A stretch of DNA of 64,000 nucleotides from Cryobacterium lactosi. GTDB taxonomy: Bacteria; Actinomycetota; Actinomycetes; Actinomycetales; Microbacteriaceae. Below the pieces are notes generated by a model. That model made no database searches. It saw only the letters and a list, made by a program, of their open reading frames with translations, and was not told where the DNA came from. Every line of letters begins with the position of its first letter. Position 1 is the first letter of the stretch. The stretch covers positions 1-64,000 of the forward strand of contig NZ_SOHM01000030.1 of assembly GCF_004403945.1 (NCBI RefSeq), given 5' to 3'. Below, piece after piece: positions 28,579-36,572 of this stretch. Made by a program: the position numbers and the translations under genes.

Positions 28579-30273
28579 ATGACTGGCCAAGAGCAGACCG
28601 AGATCGAGCGCAAATACGACATCGAGGGACTCCGGCCCGTTCCGTCCCTGCTGGGGGTTGACGGGATCACCGCCGAAACGGCGGAGGAACCAGTCATCCT
28701 GTCGGCCGTCTACTACGACACCGACGATCACGCCCTGGCGCGTAACCGCATCGTCCTGCGCCGTCGTGAGGGCGGCGGCGACGCCGGCTGGCACCTCAAG
28801 ACCCCGGCCGACGAGGGCCGCACCGAGGTGCACTGGCCTCTCGATATCGGCGGTGCCGACTCCGCTGAGGGCGAACCGATCCCCGCCGATGTGCTCGAAC
28901 CGGTGCGCGCGATCGTGCGCGACCGACCGTTGACCCCGCTGGCCCGGATCAGCACCGTGCGAACCGCGGTGCGGATTTCCGGTGCCGACGGCCAGGCCCT
29001 CGCCGAGATCGCCGACGACCTCGTCTCTGCCTCCGACGCGCGCGGCGGAACGTACCGCAAGTGGCGCGAGTGGGAGGCCGAACTGCTGGGCGGCGCCCCT
29101 GACACCCGGAAGAAGCGCACCAGACTGCTCGACGCCATCGAGCAGGAACTGCTCGCCGCCGGAGCGACCCCTTCGACGAGCGTGGCCAAGATCGCCCGAG
29201 CCGTCGGCGTTCGGTCCCTCACCGAGCTCAGCACCGCCGAAATGCTGCCCGGCCTGCTCCCTGCAGCGGCCCTGCAACACCCCGACTCGGCCGGCGCCAT
29301 CGTCGTGGGCGCACTCCGCGAGCTGACCGCCACTCTCATCGCCAACGACCCGCTGGCGCGAGCGGATGCCCCGGATGCCGTGCACCAGATGCGCACCTCC
29401 GTTCGCCGCCTGCGCAGCGTCCTCGCGGTCTACGCCCGGCTGTTCGAGAAGTCGGCCGTGACCGACCTCCGCCTCGAACTGGGGCGCCTCGGCGTCGAAC
29501 TGGGCCGAGCCCGCGATGCCGAGGTGCGCGGCGCCCGGCTGGCCGGCGAACTCGCCGGCGTCGCCGGCTATCCCAGCGGCTATCCCACCGACGACGCCCA
29601 GACCCGGCTTGTCGGCGGAGCGCGCCGGGACTACGCGGAAGGCCTCGGAGCGGTCCGCAGCTACCTCCTGAGCCCGCGCTACTACCGACTGTTGGACTCC
29701 CTGGAGCGCTTCGTGGCCTGGCCGCCGCTCACCAGCAGGGCCGAGCGGCCCGCCGCAGCCGAGATCGCCCGCGACCTCGAGAGGGCCGTCGGTGTCCTCG
29801 CGCGTCGCACCAGCGCCGTGACCGACGCGGATGCCCCGGAGCCGGCGCTGCACGAGGTGCGGAAGGCCGCCCGCCGGCTGCGTTACGCAGCCGAGGCAGT
29901 GGCAGCGGCCCAGCCCGTGGCCGGCGGACCGGCGACAGAACCCGCAGCACGGCCCGCCAAGAAGGCGGCCAAGAAGGAAGCAGCCAAGCGCGCCGAGGCC
30001 GCCGCCCGATTCGCCAAGCACCGCCGCGGCTACGCTCGCCTGGCCAAGGTGGCGAAGCCGCTGGTGAAGCGGCTCGGCGACCGGCACGACGGACTGCTCT
30101 ACATCGAGGAACTCGACAGGGCCGCGCAGGCGGCACACGAGGGCGGCGAGAACACTCTGGTCTACGGCCTGCTCGTGGCCCGCGCCGAACGCCTGGACGA
30201 GACCGTACCCGTGGTTCTGTGTGAAGCCGAGCGAGCGGTGCGCGCGCTCAAGCGGCTCATCCGCGATCTCTGA
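28579..30273 (+). CDS. CYTH and CHAD domain protein (polyphosphate/triphosphate-type)
   Basis: The 564-residue protein starts at ATG 28579. The N-terminal CYTH domain (about 5-205) has the signature ExExK (EIERK, Glu8/Glu10/Lys12) and alternating acidic/basic strands forming the triphosphate tunnel. The C-terminal CHAD domain (about 235-560) is helical and His/Arg/Lys-rich: VHQMRTSVRRLRSVLAVY and LHEVRKAARRLRYAAEAV are its two conserved HxxR repeats. A Lys/Ala-rich insert (AKKAAKKEAAKRAEAAA) lies near 455-475. CHAD domains bind polyphosphate, and CYTH enzymes hydrolyse inorganic triphosphate. It may process polyphosphate. Confidence 0.92.
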   Translation: MTGQEQTEIERKYDIEGLRPVPSLLGVDGITAETAEEPVILSAVYYDTDDHALARNRIVLRRREGGGDAGWHLKTPADEGRTEVHWPLDIGGADSAEGEPIPADVLEPVRAIVRDRPLTPLARISTVRTAVRISGADGQALAEIADDLVSASDARGGTYRKWREWEAELLGGAPDTRKKRTRLLDAIEQELLAAGATPSTSVAKIARAVGVRSLTELSTAEMLPGLLPAAALQHPDSAGAIVVGALRELTATLIANDPLARADAPDAVHQMRTSVRRLRSVLAVYARLFEKSAVTDLRLELGRLGVELGRARDAEVRGARLAGELAGVAGYPSGYPTDDAQTRLVGGARRDYAEGLGAVRSYLLSPRYYRLLDSLERFVAWPPLTSRAERPAAAEIARDLERAVGVLARRTSAVTDADAPEPALHEVRKAARRLRYAAEAVAAAQPVAGGPATEPAARPAKKAAKKEAAKRAEAAARFAKHRRGYARLAKVAKPLVKRLGDRHDGLLYIEELDRAAQAAHEGGENTLVYGLLVARAERLDETVPVVLCEAERAVRALKRLIRDL

Positions 30274-30283
30274 GTCTTCGCGG

Positions 30284-30715
30284 CTACCAGCGCTTGGCCG
30301 AGGACGCCGTGATGATCTGCAGCAGGGCCGCACGCAGTTCTTCGGCGTTCTCGAGCGGGGGGAAAACGTCGGCCTCGAGGGTGCGGGCCTGCTGCCAGGC
30401 GGCGGTGCCGGCATCCGTGCGGGTGACCAGGTGGCGCCTGGCGTCTCGCTCATCGCGGATTCTGGCCACCAGGCCCTCCCGCTCCAGCCGGTCCAGAGTG
30501 CGTGACATGGTCTGCGTCTGCACCCGGGCTTGCCGGGCCAGCTCGGTCTGACTCTGTGCGCCGGGGCCGAGCAGATGGAGAACGATCAGCCCGGCGTGGG
30601 TGAGGCCGAGGGAGTCCAGAGCGTCCACCCAGGCATGCTCCACCAGCCGGGCCGCTGTTGAGAGCAGCCGGCCGTTCGGCCACTGAGACATGGCGTCGGA
30701 ATCGGGAGTGGTCAC
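30284..30715 (-). CDS. MarR-family transcriptional regulator
   Basis: GTG 30715 gives 143 residues. The winged helix is QSQTELARQARVQTQTMSRTLDRLEREGLVARIRDERDARRHLVTRTDAG, with a typical MarR dimerisation helix on each side. It is divergent from the TspO-like gene, with 66 bases between their starts. That gap holds the palindrome TCAGCTAGCTGA at 30745-30756. It therefore probably represses the TspO/MFS operon, in the manner of MarR regulators of drug exporters. Confidence 0.9.
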   Translation of the reverse strand: MTTPDSDAMSQWPNGRLLSTAARLVEHAWVDALDSLGLTHAGLIVLHLLGPGAQSQTELARQARVQTQTMSRTLDRLEREGLVARIRDERDARRHLVTRTDAGTAAWQQARTLEADVFPPLENAEELRAALLQIITASSAKRW

Positions 30716-30744
30716 CCTCTCAATGTACTGCTAGCGTGGTTTAG

Positions 30745-30756
30745 TCAGCTAGCTGA
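30745..30756. promoter_or_regulatory. palindromic MarR-type operator
   Basis: TCAGCTAGCTGA is a perfect 12-base palindrome between a MarR gene and a divergent TspO-like/MFS operon. The wider sequence TTAGTCAGCTAGCTGATCAA has the AT-flanked shape expected of MarR boxes. It lies 26 bases before the TspO-like GTG. Confidence 0.65.
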
Positions 30757-30781
30757 TCAATACCTCGACGAAGGAGAACCC

Positions 30782-31603
30782 GTGATCACGTCAAGAGACC
30801 TGTCCCGCCAGATCGTAGTGCTGCTCTCTGCGATCCTCGGCCTCGTCGGCGCGTTCATCGGTTCCGGCGCCGCCGGCGGTAACGCCGTCGAGACCGCTTC
30901 GGGAGGTGCCCTCGCCGCGGATGCCACTCCGATCGCTCCCGGTGGGCCGGCCTTCAGCATCTGGACCCCGATCTACGCCGGTCTGGTGCTCTACGCCATC
31001 TGGCAGTTGCTGCCCAAGCAGAAGTCCGACCCCCGCCAGCGCCGGCTCGGGTATCCCATCGCAGCCTCGTTACTGCTGAACGCCGCCTGGATCCTCTGCG
31101 TGCAATATGACCTGCTCTGGCTGACGATACCGGTCATCGTCGTGCTCCTGGCCGTGCTGGTTTGGACCTTCCGCATCATCTTGGACAGCCGACCCCGCAC
31201 CCTGGTGGAAACCGTCCTCGTGGACGGCACTCTGGGGCTCTACCTCGGCTGGGTGTGCGTGGCCACCGCCGCCAATATCACGGCGGTTCTCGTTCATGCC
31301 GGCTTCAATGGATTCGGCCTCGCCGCCGACGTCTGGAGCGTCGTGATCATCGCCGTCGCCGGACTCGTCGGCGTGTTTATCGCCGTGGCCGGCCAGGGTC
31401 GCCTCACCCCGACCATCGCGCTCTGCTGGGGCCTGTCGTGGGTGGCCGTCGCCCGGCTCACCGGAGACCTGCTCTCCACCCCCACCGCGATCGCGGCCAT
31501 CGTGGCCGTCGTCGTGGTCGTCGCCGTCACCGTGGTCCTCCGCATCCGGGCACCGCGCCGCCTGGGCGAGACAGCGCCCGTCGTAGCATCCGCCCGCGCA
31601 TGA
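30782..31603 (+). CDS. tryptophan-rich sensory protein-like (TspO/MBR-related) membrane protein
   Basis: GTG 30782 follows GAAGGAG; 273 residues with about seven transmembrane helices. Family marks are GPAFSIWTPIYAGLVLYAIWQLLP (the W-x-P-x-Y segment), PIAASLLLNAAWILCV, and LGLYLGWVCVATAANITAVLV. This is the longer actinobacterial variant (classical TspO is about 160 residues). TspO proteins bind porphyrins and other hydrophobic ligands. Its stop codon overlaps the MFS exporter start (ATGA), so both are one operon under the divergent MarR regulator. Confidence 0.8.
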   Translation: MITSRDLSRQIVVLLSAILGLVGAFIGSGAAGGNAVETASGGALAADATPIAPGGPAFSIWTPIYAGLVLYAIWQLLPKQKSDPRQRRLGYPIAASLLLNAAWILCVQYDLLWLTIPVIVVLLAVLVWTFRIILDSRPRTLVETVLVDGTLGLYLGWVCVATAANITAVLVHAGFNGFGLAADVWSVVIIAVAGLVGVFIAVAGQGRLTPTIALCWGLSWVAVARLTGDLLSTPTAIAAIVAVVVVVAVTVVLRIRAPRRLGETAPVVASARA

Positions 31604-33201
31604 CCGGGGCACGCCGCCGCTGGTTCGGCCTGGTCTTCATCAGCATCGCCGTCGCCCTGATCATCGTCGACTCCACCATCGTCAACGTCGCCATCCCGTC
31701 GATCATCGACGACCTCGACATCACCTCCACCCAGGTGCAGTGGGTGCAGGAGAGCTACACCCTGGTCTTCGCCGCATTGCTGCTGGTCTTCGGCACCCTG
31801 GCCGACCGGTACGGCCGCCGGCGCATCCTGCTCACCGGCGTGGTGATCTTCGCCGTGGCGTCGGTGCTCGCCGCCTTCGCGCAGACGGGCGATCTGCTCA
31901 TCGCCGCCCGGCTCGTGCAGGGCATCGGCGGCGCCATGGTGCTGCCCACCACCCTGTCGCTGATCAACGCCACCTTCCGAGGCCGGGACCGCGGCATCGC
32001 CTTCGCCATCTGGGGCTCCACCATCGGCGGCATGGTCGCCGTCGGTCCGCTGCTGGGCGGGTGGCTCACCACCTACTTCTCCTGGCGGTGGGCGTTCGGC
32101 ATCAACGTGCCGTTGGGCCTGGTCATCATCGTCGGCGTACTGATCTTCGTCTCCGAGTCCAAGGATGCCGGCGAGCCCCGCCGCATCGACGTGGTCGGCG
32201 CTGTGCTGTCGGTCATCACCAGCGCCACGCTCGTGTTCGGCCTGATCGAGGGCCGCACCTACGGCTGGTGGCTCACCAAGACCGCCCCGACCCTCGGCGA
32301 CTGGACCTGGCCTTTCGAGCTGTCGATCATCCCGGTCGCGTTCGCCATCACCTTGATCTCGGGGACCGCGTTCATCTGGTGGGGCCTGCACCGGCAACGC
32401 CAGGGCAAGTCCACCCTGCTGGCGTTCTCGCTGTTCCGGATCCCGTCGTTCCGCAACGGCAACATCGCCGCCCTGATCGTGTCTCTCGGTGAGTTCGGCA
32501 TCATCCTCTCGCTGCCGCTCTGGCTGCAGAACGTGCTGGGCTACGACGCCCTGCAGACCGGGTTCGTGCTTCTGGCCCTGGCCATCGGCTCATTCGTGGC
32601 CAGCGGCCTCGCCGGCGCGTTCGGCAACAAGGTGACCCCGTTGACCATCGTGCGGGTGGGCATTGTGGCGGAGATCGTCGGCGTCGCCGGCCTGGGCACC
32701 ATGATCTCGGTGGATGCGACGTGGGTGTCGATCGTGCCGTTCCTCTTCGTCTACGGCCTGGGTGTCGGCCTCGCCACGGCCCAGCTCACCGGCGTGGTGC
32801 TCGGCGACGTGCCGATCGACCAGAGCGGCCAGGGCTCCGGCACCTCAAGCACGGCCAGGCAGATCGGCTCGGCGCTGGGCATCGCGGTGCTCGGCACCGT
32901 GCTGTTCACCTCGGTGGGGCTCTCGCTGGACGCCAAGCTCGCCGAACTGGATATTCCGGCGGCCACCAGCACCCAGATCGTCGATGCCGTCGTGGACAGC
33001 GCCGGCGCCGTCATCCCGTCACTCGATGCCCAGAGCCCCGCGGTGGCGGAAGCCGCCAGGGAGGCATTCAGCGAGGGCACCAGGTACTCGGCCTACGCGG
33101 CCGCCGGGTTCCTGGTGGTCGGTCTCCTCGCGACCCTGCGGCTCACCGCGCGTCCCGTCGAGCACGAGGAGGAACCGGTCAGGACGACGGCCGCCGGATA
33201 G
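31600..33201 (+). CDS. MFS drug exporter, DHA2 (14-helix) family
   Basis: The ATG overlaps the preceding stop (31600-31603). The 533-residue protein has 14 predicted helices. DHA2 motifs are IIVDSTIVNVAIPSI (motif D1), LADRYGRRRILLTG (motif A), RLVQGIGGAMVLPTTLSL (motif B) and GPLLGGWLTTYFSWRWAFGINVPLG (motif C). The first-helix Asp is kept, as in proton-driven multidrug exporters. Translational coupling to the TspO-like gene and MarR control suggest inducible efflux of a hydrophobic compound. Its last 23 bases overlap the convergent FHA gene. Confidence 0.92.
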   Translation: MTGARRRWFGLVFISIAVALIIVDSTIVNVAIPSIIDDLDITSTQVQWVQESYTLVFAALLLVFGTLADRYGRRRILLTGVVIFAVASVLAAFAQTGDLLIAARLVQGIGGAMVLPTTLSLINATFRGRDRGIAFAIWGSTIGGMVAVGPLLGGWLTTYFSWRWAFGINVPLGLVIIVGVLIFVSESKDAGEPRRIDVVGAVLSVITSATLVFGLIEGRTYGWWLTKTAPTLGDWTWPFELSIIPVAFAITLISGTAFIWWGLHRQRQGKSTLLAFSLFRIPSFRNGNIAALIVSLGEFGIILSLPLWLQNVLGYDALQTGFVLLALAIGSFVASGLAGAFGNKVTPLTIVRVGIVAEIVGVAGLGTMISVDATWVSIVPFLFVYGLGVGLATAQLTGVVLGDVPIDQSGQGSGTSSTARQIGSALGIAVLGTVLFTSVGLSLDAKLAELDIPAATSTQIVDAVVDSAGAVIPSLDAQSPAVAEAAREAFSEGTRYSAYAAAGFLVVGLLATLRLTARPVEHEEEPVRTTAAG

Positions 33202-34051
33202 CCCCCGTTCTGCTCGGCTGCGGCTTCTGCACCGAGAGTTCGCCGCCCAAGCGGCCGCCGAACGGGCGGCCGTGGTCGGCATACTCCTCGCGGAAGAAGC
33301 CCATTCGCCACGGACCCATCTCGAGGCGGGCGCCGGTGCGCAGGATCAGGCCGGCTGAGGGCGCATCCGCTTTGGCACCCCCGCCCACCGGGCCGTGGGC
33401 GATGAGCAGGTATTCATCGTTCTCGTCGTGCCGGATCTCGGCATGCAATCCCGACAACCCGTCCAGGCGCAGGTCGGCGTCCGCGTCGCTGCCGATGCGG
33501 GTCACGCCGGGCAGTAGGTCGAATTCGCGCGGGGGGCGGCCGTTCCAGTTCTCCGAGCCCACCACGAAGATCAGGCGGGGCCGCCCGGCCCCCGGCGCGT
33601 AATGGGTGGTCGTGACGCGCCGCCGGATGCGCCTGGCCAGGGTGGGCACCAGCGGGAAAGGTGTGGGCGGCGGTGCCGGCACCGCCCGTCCGGCAGCGTC
33701 CGGCTGGCGCCAGCGCCGCAGGAGTTGAGTCACCGCTGCCGCGCTGCCCAGCATGAGGTGCGGCGACCTCGTGACCAGGCGTTGGGCCAGCGGGGCCTGA
33801 ACGGCGCCCATCCGGGCGATCACCCCGTCCGGGCCGCTCACCGACACCACGAGACCTCGCTCGGCCAGATCGGCCGCTACCGTGCGCAGGGCCGGCAACG
33901 ACGACATCCGCGCACGCACGAAACGCTCGGGGTCGCTGAGGAACACGTCGATGTCCAGGCCGTCCGCGCGAATCGTGCCATGCAGGCCGGGTGGTTCCTC
34001 GCCCGCCGGTTCGATCGTGAAAGCCAGATCGATGTCGAGGTGCGTGCCCAT
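33179..34051 (-). CDS. FHA-domain protein with uncharacterised N-terminal domain
   Basis: ATG 34051; 290 residues. The N-terminal 120 residues (DIDLAFTIEPAGEEPPGLHGTIRADGLDIDVFLSDP...) form an alpha/beta domain I do not recognise, followed by a Pro-rich linker. The FHA core is about residues 175-265: TRIGSDADADLRLDGLSGLHAEIRHDENDEYLLIAHG. The canonical IGR becomes IGS, but the His in the S-x-x-H-A-E-I block is kept, a common actinobacterial variant. It should bind phosphothreonine peptides or act as a scaffold. It is four bases downstream of a small gene on the same strand. Confidence 0.78.
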   Translation of the reverse strand: MGTHLDIDLAFTIEPAGEEPPGLHGTIRADGLDIDVFLSDPERFVRARMSSLPALRTVAADLAERGLVVSVSGPDGVIARMGAVQAPLAQRLVTRSPHLMLGSAAAVTQLLRRWRQPDAAGRAVPAPPPTPFPLVPTLARRIRRRVTTTHYAPGAGRPRLIFVVGSENWNGRPPREFDLLPGVTRIGSDADADLRLDGLSGLHAEIRHDENDEYLLIAHGPVGGGAKADAPSAGLILRTGARLEMGPWRMGFFREEYADHGRPFGGRLGGELSVQKPQPSRTGAIRRPSS

Positions 34052-34055
34052 GGCC

Positions 34056-34307
34056 TTAGTCGGCCGGCTTCTCGCTGGTGGTCACCCGCACCGTGCCGTT
34101 GAGCTTCCAGGTCGCCCGGGGCGCATCCGGCCCGATGTCGCGGGGAACCTCGACCGTCATGTCGATGAAGCTGTAGTCGATCACGGCACTCTTGCCGGTG
34201 AGATACGACCACATCTCCTTGCCCAGGTCGGTCCAGTCCTGGATGCTGTGTGCGTCCGGTCCGGAGGCCGGCACGGATTCGACGGAGTCATTCTGCAGAT
34301 CGGTCAT
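34056..34307 (-). CDS. small acidic hypothetical protein, operon partner of the FHA gene
   Basis: From ATG 34307 this encodes 83 residues: an acidic N-terminus (TDLQNDSVESVPASG), a Trp-containing helix (IQDWTDLGKEMWSYLTGK) and a beta-rich C-terminus (IDYSFIDMTVEVP...ATWKLNGTVRVTTSE). It has no signal peptide or membrane segment. I do not recognise a family. Only four bases separate it from the FHA-protein start codon, so the two are almost certainly co-expressed and may interact. The frame stays open upstream but the extra residues look non-coding. Confidence 0.6.
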   Translation of the reverse strand: MTDLQNDSVESVPASGPDAHSIQDWTDLGKEMWSYLTGKSAVIDYSFIDMTVEVPRDIGPDAPRATWKLNGTVRVTTSEKPAD

Positions 34308-34416
34308 GAGGCAATTCCTATTCGCTCGTCGTTGAGGATAGGGCCACGATAGCGGGGCGCGGCGCGGCGGAACTGGGGATCTGCTGGGCTCTCTGGGGCC
34401 CGGCCCCGCACACAAA

Positions 34417-34449
34417 AACAGCCCGTTCGCCAGAGGCGAGCGGGCTGTT
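34417..34449 (-). terminator. Rho-independent terminator of the fru-pts cluster
   Basis: Two 15-base arms (34417-34431 and 34435-34449) with one G-U pair enclose a 3-base loop. On the minus strand the stem is followed by TTTTTGTG, a proper U-run. It lies 17 bases past the ptsH stop codon, so it ends the whole regulator-fruK-fruA-ptsI-ptsH transcript. Confidence 0.9.
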
Positions 34450-34465
34450 CGGTGTGACGCGGGAA

Positions 34466-34744
34466 TTACTCGGCGTCGAGGTCAGTCTCGAGGATCTTGA
34501 CGAGGCTTTCGAGGGCCTCATCCGCTCCGTCGCCCTCGGCGCGCAGCACGACGACCTGGCCGTTTGCGGCACCCAGGCTCATGAGCGACAGGATGCTCGA
34601 CGCGTCCATGGCGTCGTCGGCCGGGTCGCCCTCGAGGGCGATGGTGACCTCGACCGGCAGGGCGCCGACGGCCTCAGCGAAGATCGCTGCGGGGCGGGCG
34701 TGCAGGCCAACGCGGCTGGCGATGGTGGCGGTACGTTCTGACAT
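34466..34744 (-). CDS. ptsH: HPr phosphocarrier protein
   Basis: ATG 34744 is preceded by AGGAGG at good distance; the protein has 92 residues. The active-site His15 is in ASRVGLHARPA, and the regulatory-site region ASSILSLMSLGA follows, with a Ser in the position of Ser46. HPr accepts phosphate from enzyme I (ptsI, upstream on the same strand) and passes it to the fructose EIIA. It is the last gene of the cluster, with a strong ribosome site and a 96-base gap before it that contains AACTGTA direct repeats and a stem-loop. Both are compatible with separate boosting of HPr. Confidence 0.95.
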   Translation of the reverse strand: MSERTATIASRVGLHARPAAIFAEAVGALPVEVTIALEGDPADDAMDASSILSLMSLGAANGQVVVLRAEGDGADEALESLVKILETDLDAE

Positions 34745-34756
34745 GGTTCCTCCTGA

Positions 34757-34778
34757 AACTGTACGGATTACAACTGTA
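34757..34778 (-). repeat. AACTGTA direct repeats upstream of ptsH
   Basis: AACTGTA occurs at 34757-34763 and 34772-34778, 15 bases apart, just upstream of the ptsH ribosome site (reading TACAGTT on the coding strand). They could be -10-like elements or a regulator site. No matching -35 hexamer is convincing. Confidence 0.35.
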
Positions 34779-34833
34779 TTGCCCGCACGATGTGCGCACG
34801 CCCTGAGACGGGAGCACATCGCGCGGTTCACGC

Positions 34834-34852
34834 CTGGGGCTTAGAGCCCCAG
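34834..34852 (-). other. perfect stem-loop across the ptsI stop codon
   Basis: CTGGGGCT (34834-34841) pairs perfectly with AGCCCCAG (34845-34852) around TAG. The stem covers the last codons and the stop codon of ptsI and has no U-run after it on the minus strand. It may stabilise or process the transcript between ptsI and ptsH rather than terminate it. Confidence 0.5.
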
Positions 34853-36529
34853 CTCGTCGAGAACGGGCAGCTCGGCGCGCACCCGGGCGCGTGCCTCGAG
34901 AGCGCTCGGCGCGGACAGGGCGATGCCTGCGAGGCGCTGGGCCTCGGGCAGGGTCACCTTGGCCAGCACGGCCGCGACGGCCGCGAGGGCCCTGGCGGTC
35001 ATCGAGAGGGTGTTCACGCCGAGACCCACCAGCACCACGGCCAGGGCCGGGTCGGCCGCGGCCTCGCCGCAGACACCGACGGGCTTGTTGTTGCCCTCGG
35101 CGACGGAACCGGCCACGGTGAGCTGGATCAGCTTGAGCACGGCGGGCTGCCACGGGGTGTTCAGCGCGGCGAGCGGGCCGAGCTGGCGGTCGGCCGCCAT
35201 GGCGTACTGGGTGAGGTCGTTGGTGCCCAGGCTGGCAAAGTCCACCAGACCCAGGATGGTCTCGCTCGTCAATGCGGCGGAGGGAACCTCGACCATGACA
35301 CCGGGGGTCTTCAGTCCGGCCTCGCGGCACATACCTGCGAAATCGCCGGCCTCTTCGGCGGTGGAGATCATCGGGGCCATGACCCAGACATCCGCTTCGG
35401 TGCCCTCGGCGGCGGTCGCGATGGCGGCCAGCTGGCGCTTCAGCACACCGGGGGAGGTGAAGTCGGTGCGGTAACCGCGCACGCCGAGCGCCGGGTTGGG
35501 CTCTGACGCGTCGGTGAGGAACGGGAGGGGCTTGTCGGCGCCGGCGTCGAGCGTGCGCACGACGACCTTCTTGCCGGGGAACGCGTCGAAGACGCCGCGG
35601 TACGCGGTGACCTGCTCGTCGAGAGTGGGTTCTTCGTCGCGGTCGAGGAAGCAGAACTCGGTGCGAAGCAGGCCGACACCCTGGGCGCCGGCTGCGGCGG
35701 CCTTGACGGCATCCGCGGCGCCGCCCACGTTCGCGAGCAACGGCACGAGGTGGCCGTCGGCGGTTACGCCCTCGCCGTCGAACACCGCGAGGGTGGCCGC
35801 GTTGGCGGCCCAGGCCTCTGCCGCGGCGACCTGGTCGGCGTCGGGGTCGAGGGTGATGCTGCCGGCCGCGCCGTCCACGTAGACGGCGGAGCCATCCGCG
35901 ATGGACTCGACGCCCACGGCGGCGACGACAGCGGGCAGGCCGAGCGCGCGCGCGATGATGGCGGTGTGCGACTGCGGTCCGCCGCCTGAGGTGACCAGAG
36001 CCAGGACGACGGCCGGGTTCAGCGTGGCGGTGTCGGCCGGCGCGAGGTCGTCGGCGACGAGGATGAACGGTTCATCGGAGGCGGGGATGCCCGGTGCGGG
36101 CACCCCACGCAGCTCCGCGACGATCCGGGCACGCACGTCGAGGACATCCGTGGCCCGCTCGGCCATGTAGCCGCCGAGGTTGTGAAGCATTTCGGCCACG
36201 GATGCCGCGGACTCCCAGATTGCCCGCTCAGCGGAGGTGTCGTTGTTGGTGATCAACTTGACGGCGCCCTTGATGAGCATGGGGTCCGCGGCCATCAGTG
36301 CTGTGGCCTCGAGAACCGACTTGCCCGCTCCGGTGGCGCTGACCGAACGCTGCTTGAGTTCGGCCTGCACCGCCTTCGCGGCTGCGCGCAGTGTGACGGC
36401 GGCATCCTCTGCCGTCGTCGACGAGGCCAGCTTCTCTCCTGCTGGCGGCTCGCTCACGGCCTTGGGCATCTGCCGAACGGATCCTACGATCCGCCCGGGG
36501 CTGACCCCTACTCCTGTGAAACTCTGCAC
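34841..36529 (-). CDS. ptsI: phosphoenolpyruvate-protein phosphotransferase (PTS enzyme I)
   Basis: GTG 36529 follows GAGGAAG; 562 residues. The protein starts FTGVGVSPGRIVGSV, as enzyme I does. The phosphohistidine domain has GGPQSHTAIIARALGLPAVV with the active-site His at about 188. The PEP-binding barrel shows GLLRTEFCFLDRDEEPTLDEQ, RTLDAGADKPLPFL, NPALGVRGYR, MVEVPSAAL, and the CGEAAADP loop with the catalytic Cys. It phosphorylates HPr at the expense of PEP. It lies between fruA (43 bases upstream) and ptsH. Confidence 0.96.
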   Translation of the reverse strand: MQSFTGVGVSPGRIVGSVRQMPKAVSEPPAGEKLASSTTAEDAAVTLRAAAKAVQAELKQRSVSATGAGKSVLEATALMAADPMLIKGAVKLITNNDTSAERAIWESAASVAEMLHNLGGYMAERATDVLDVRARIVAELRGVPAPGIPASDEPFILVADDLAPADTATLNPAVVLALVTSGGGPQSHTAIIARALGLPAVVAAVGVESIADGSAVYVDGAAGSITLDPDADQVAAAEAWAANAATLAVFDGEGVTADGHLVPLLANVGGAADAVKAAAAGAQGVGLLRTEFCFLDRDEEPTLDEQVTAYRGVFDAFPGKKVVVRTLDAGADKPLPFLTDASEPNPALGVRGYRTDFTSPGVLKRQLAAIATAAEGTEADVWVMAPMISTAEEAGDFAGMCREAGLKTPGVMVEVPSAALTSETILGLVDFASLGTNDLTQYAMAADRQLGPLAALNTPWQPAVLKLIQLTVAGSVAEGNNKPVGVCGEAAADPALAVVLVGLGVNTLSMTARALAAVAAVLAKVTLPEAQRLAGIALSAPSALEARARVRAELPVLDELGL

Positions 36530-36553
36530 GGAACTTCCTCGATTCTCATAAAC

Positions 36554-36568
36554 AGTGGGTAACCCACT
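36554..36568. promoter_or_regulatory. 15-base palindrome between fruA and ptsI
   Basis: AGTGGGT and ACCCACT flank a single A, forming a perfect 15-base palindrome in the 43-base gap. It lies 25 bases upstream of the ptsI GTG. It could be an operator for an internal ptsI promoter, or a short stem. The DeoR-type regulator of this cluster is a candidate binder, but the sequence differs from the ACAAAC repeats at the main promoter. Confidence 0.5.
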
Positions 36569-36572
36569 AATG

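Noticed and set aside
27094-30453. Minus-strand open frame of over 1100 codons
   Set aside because: Runs antisense through the HAD, CYTH-CHAD and other genes; its translation has no domain.
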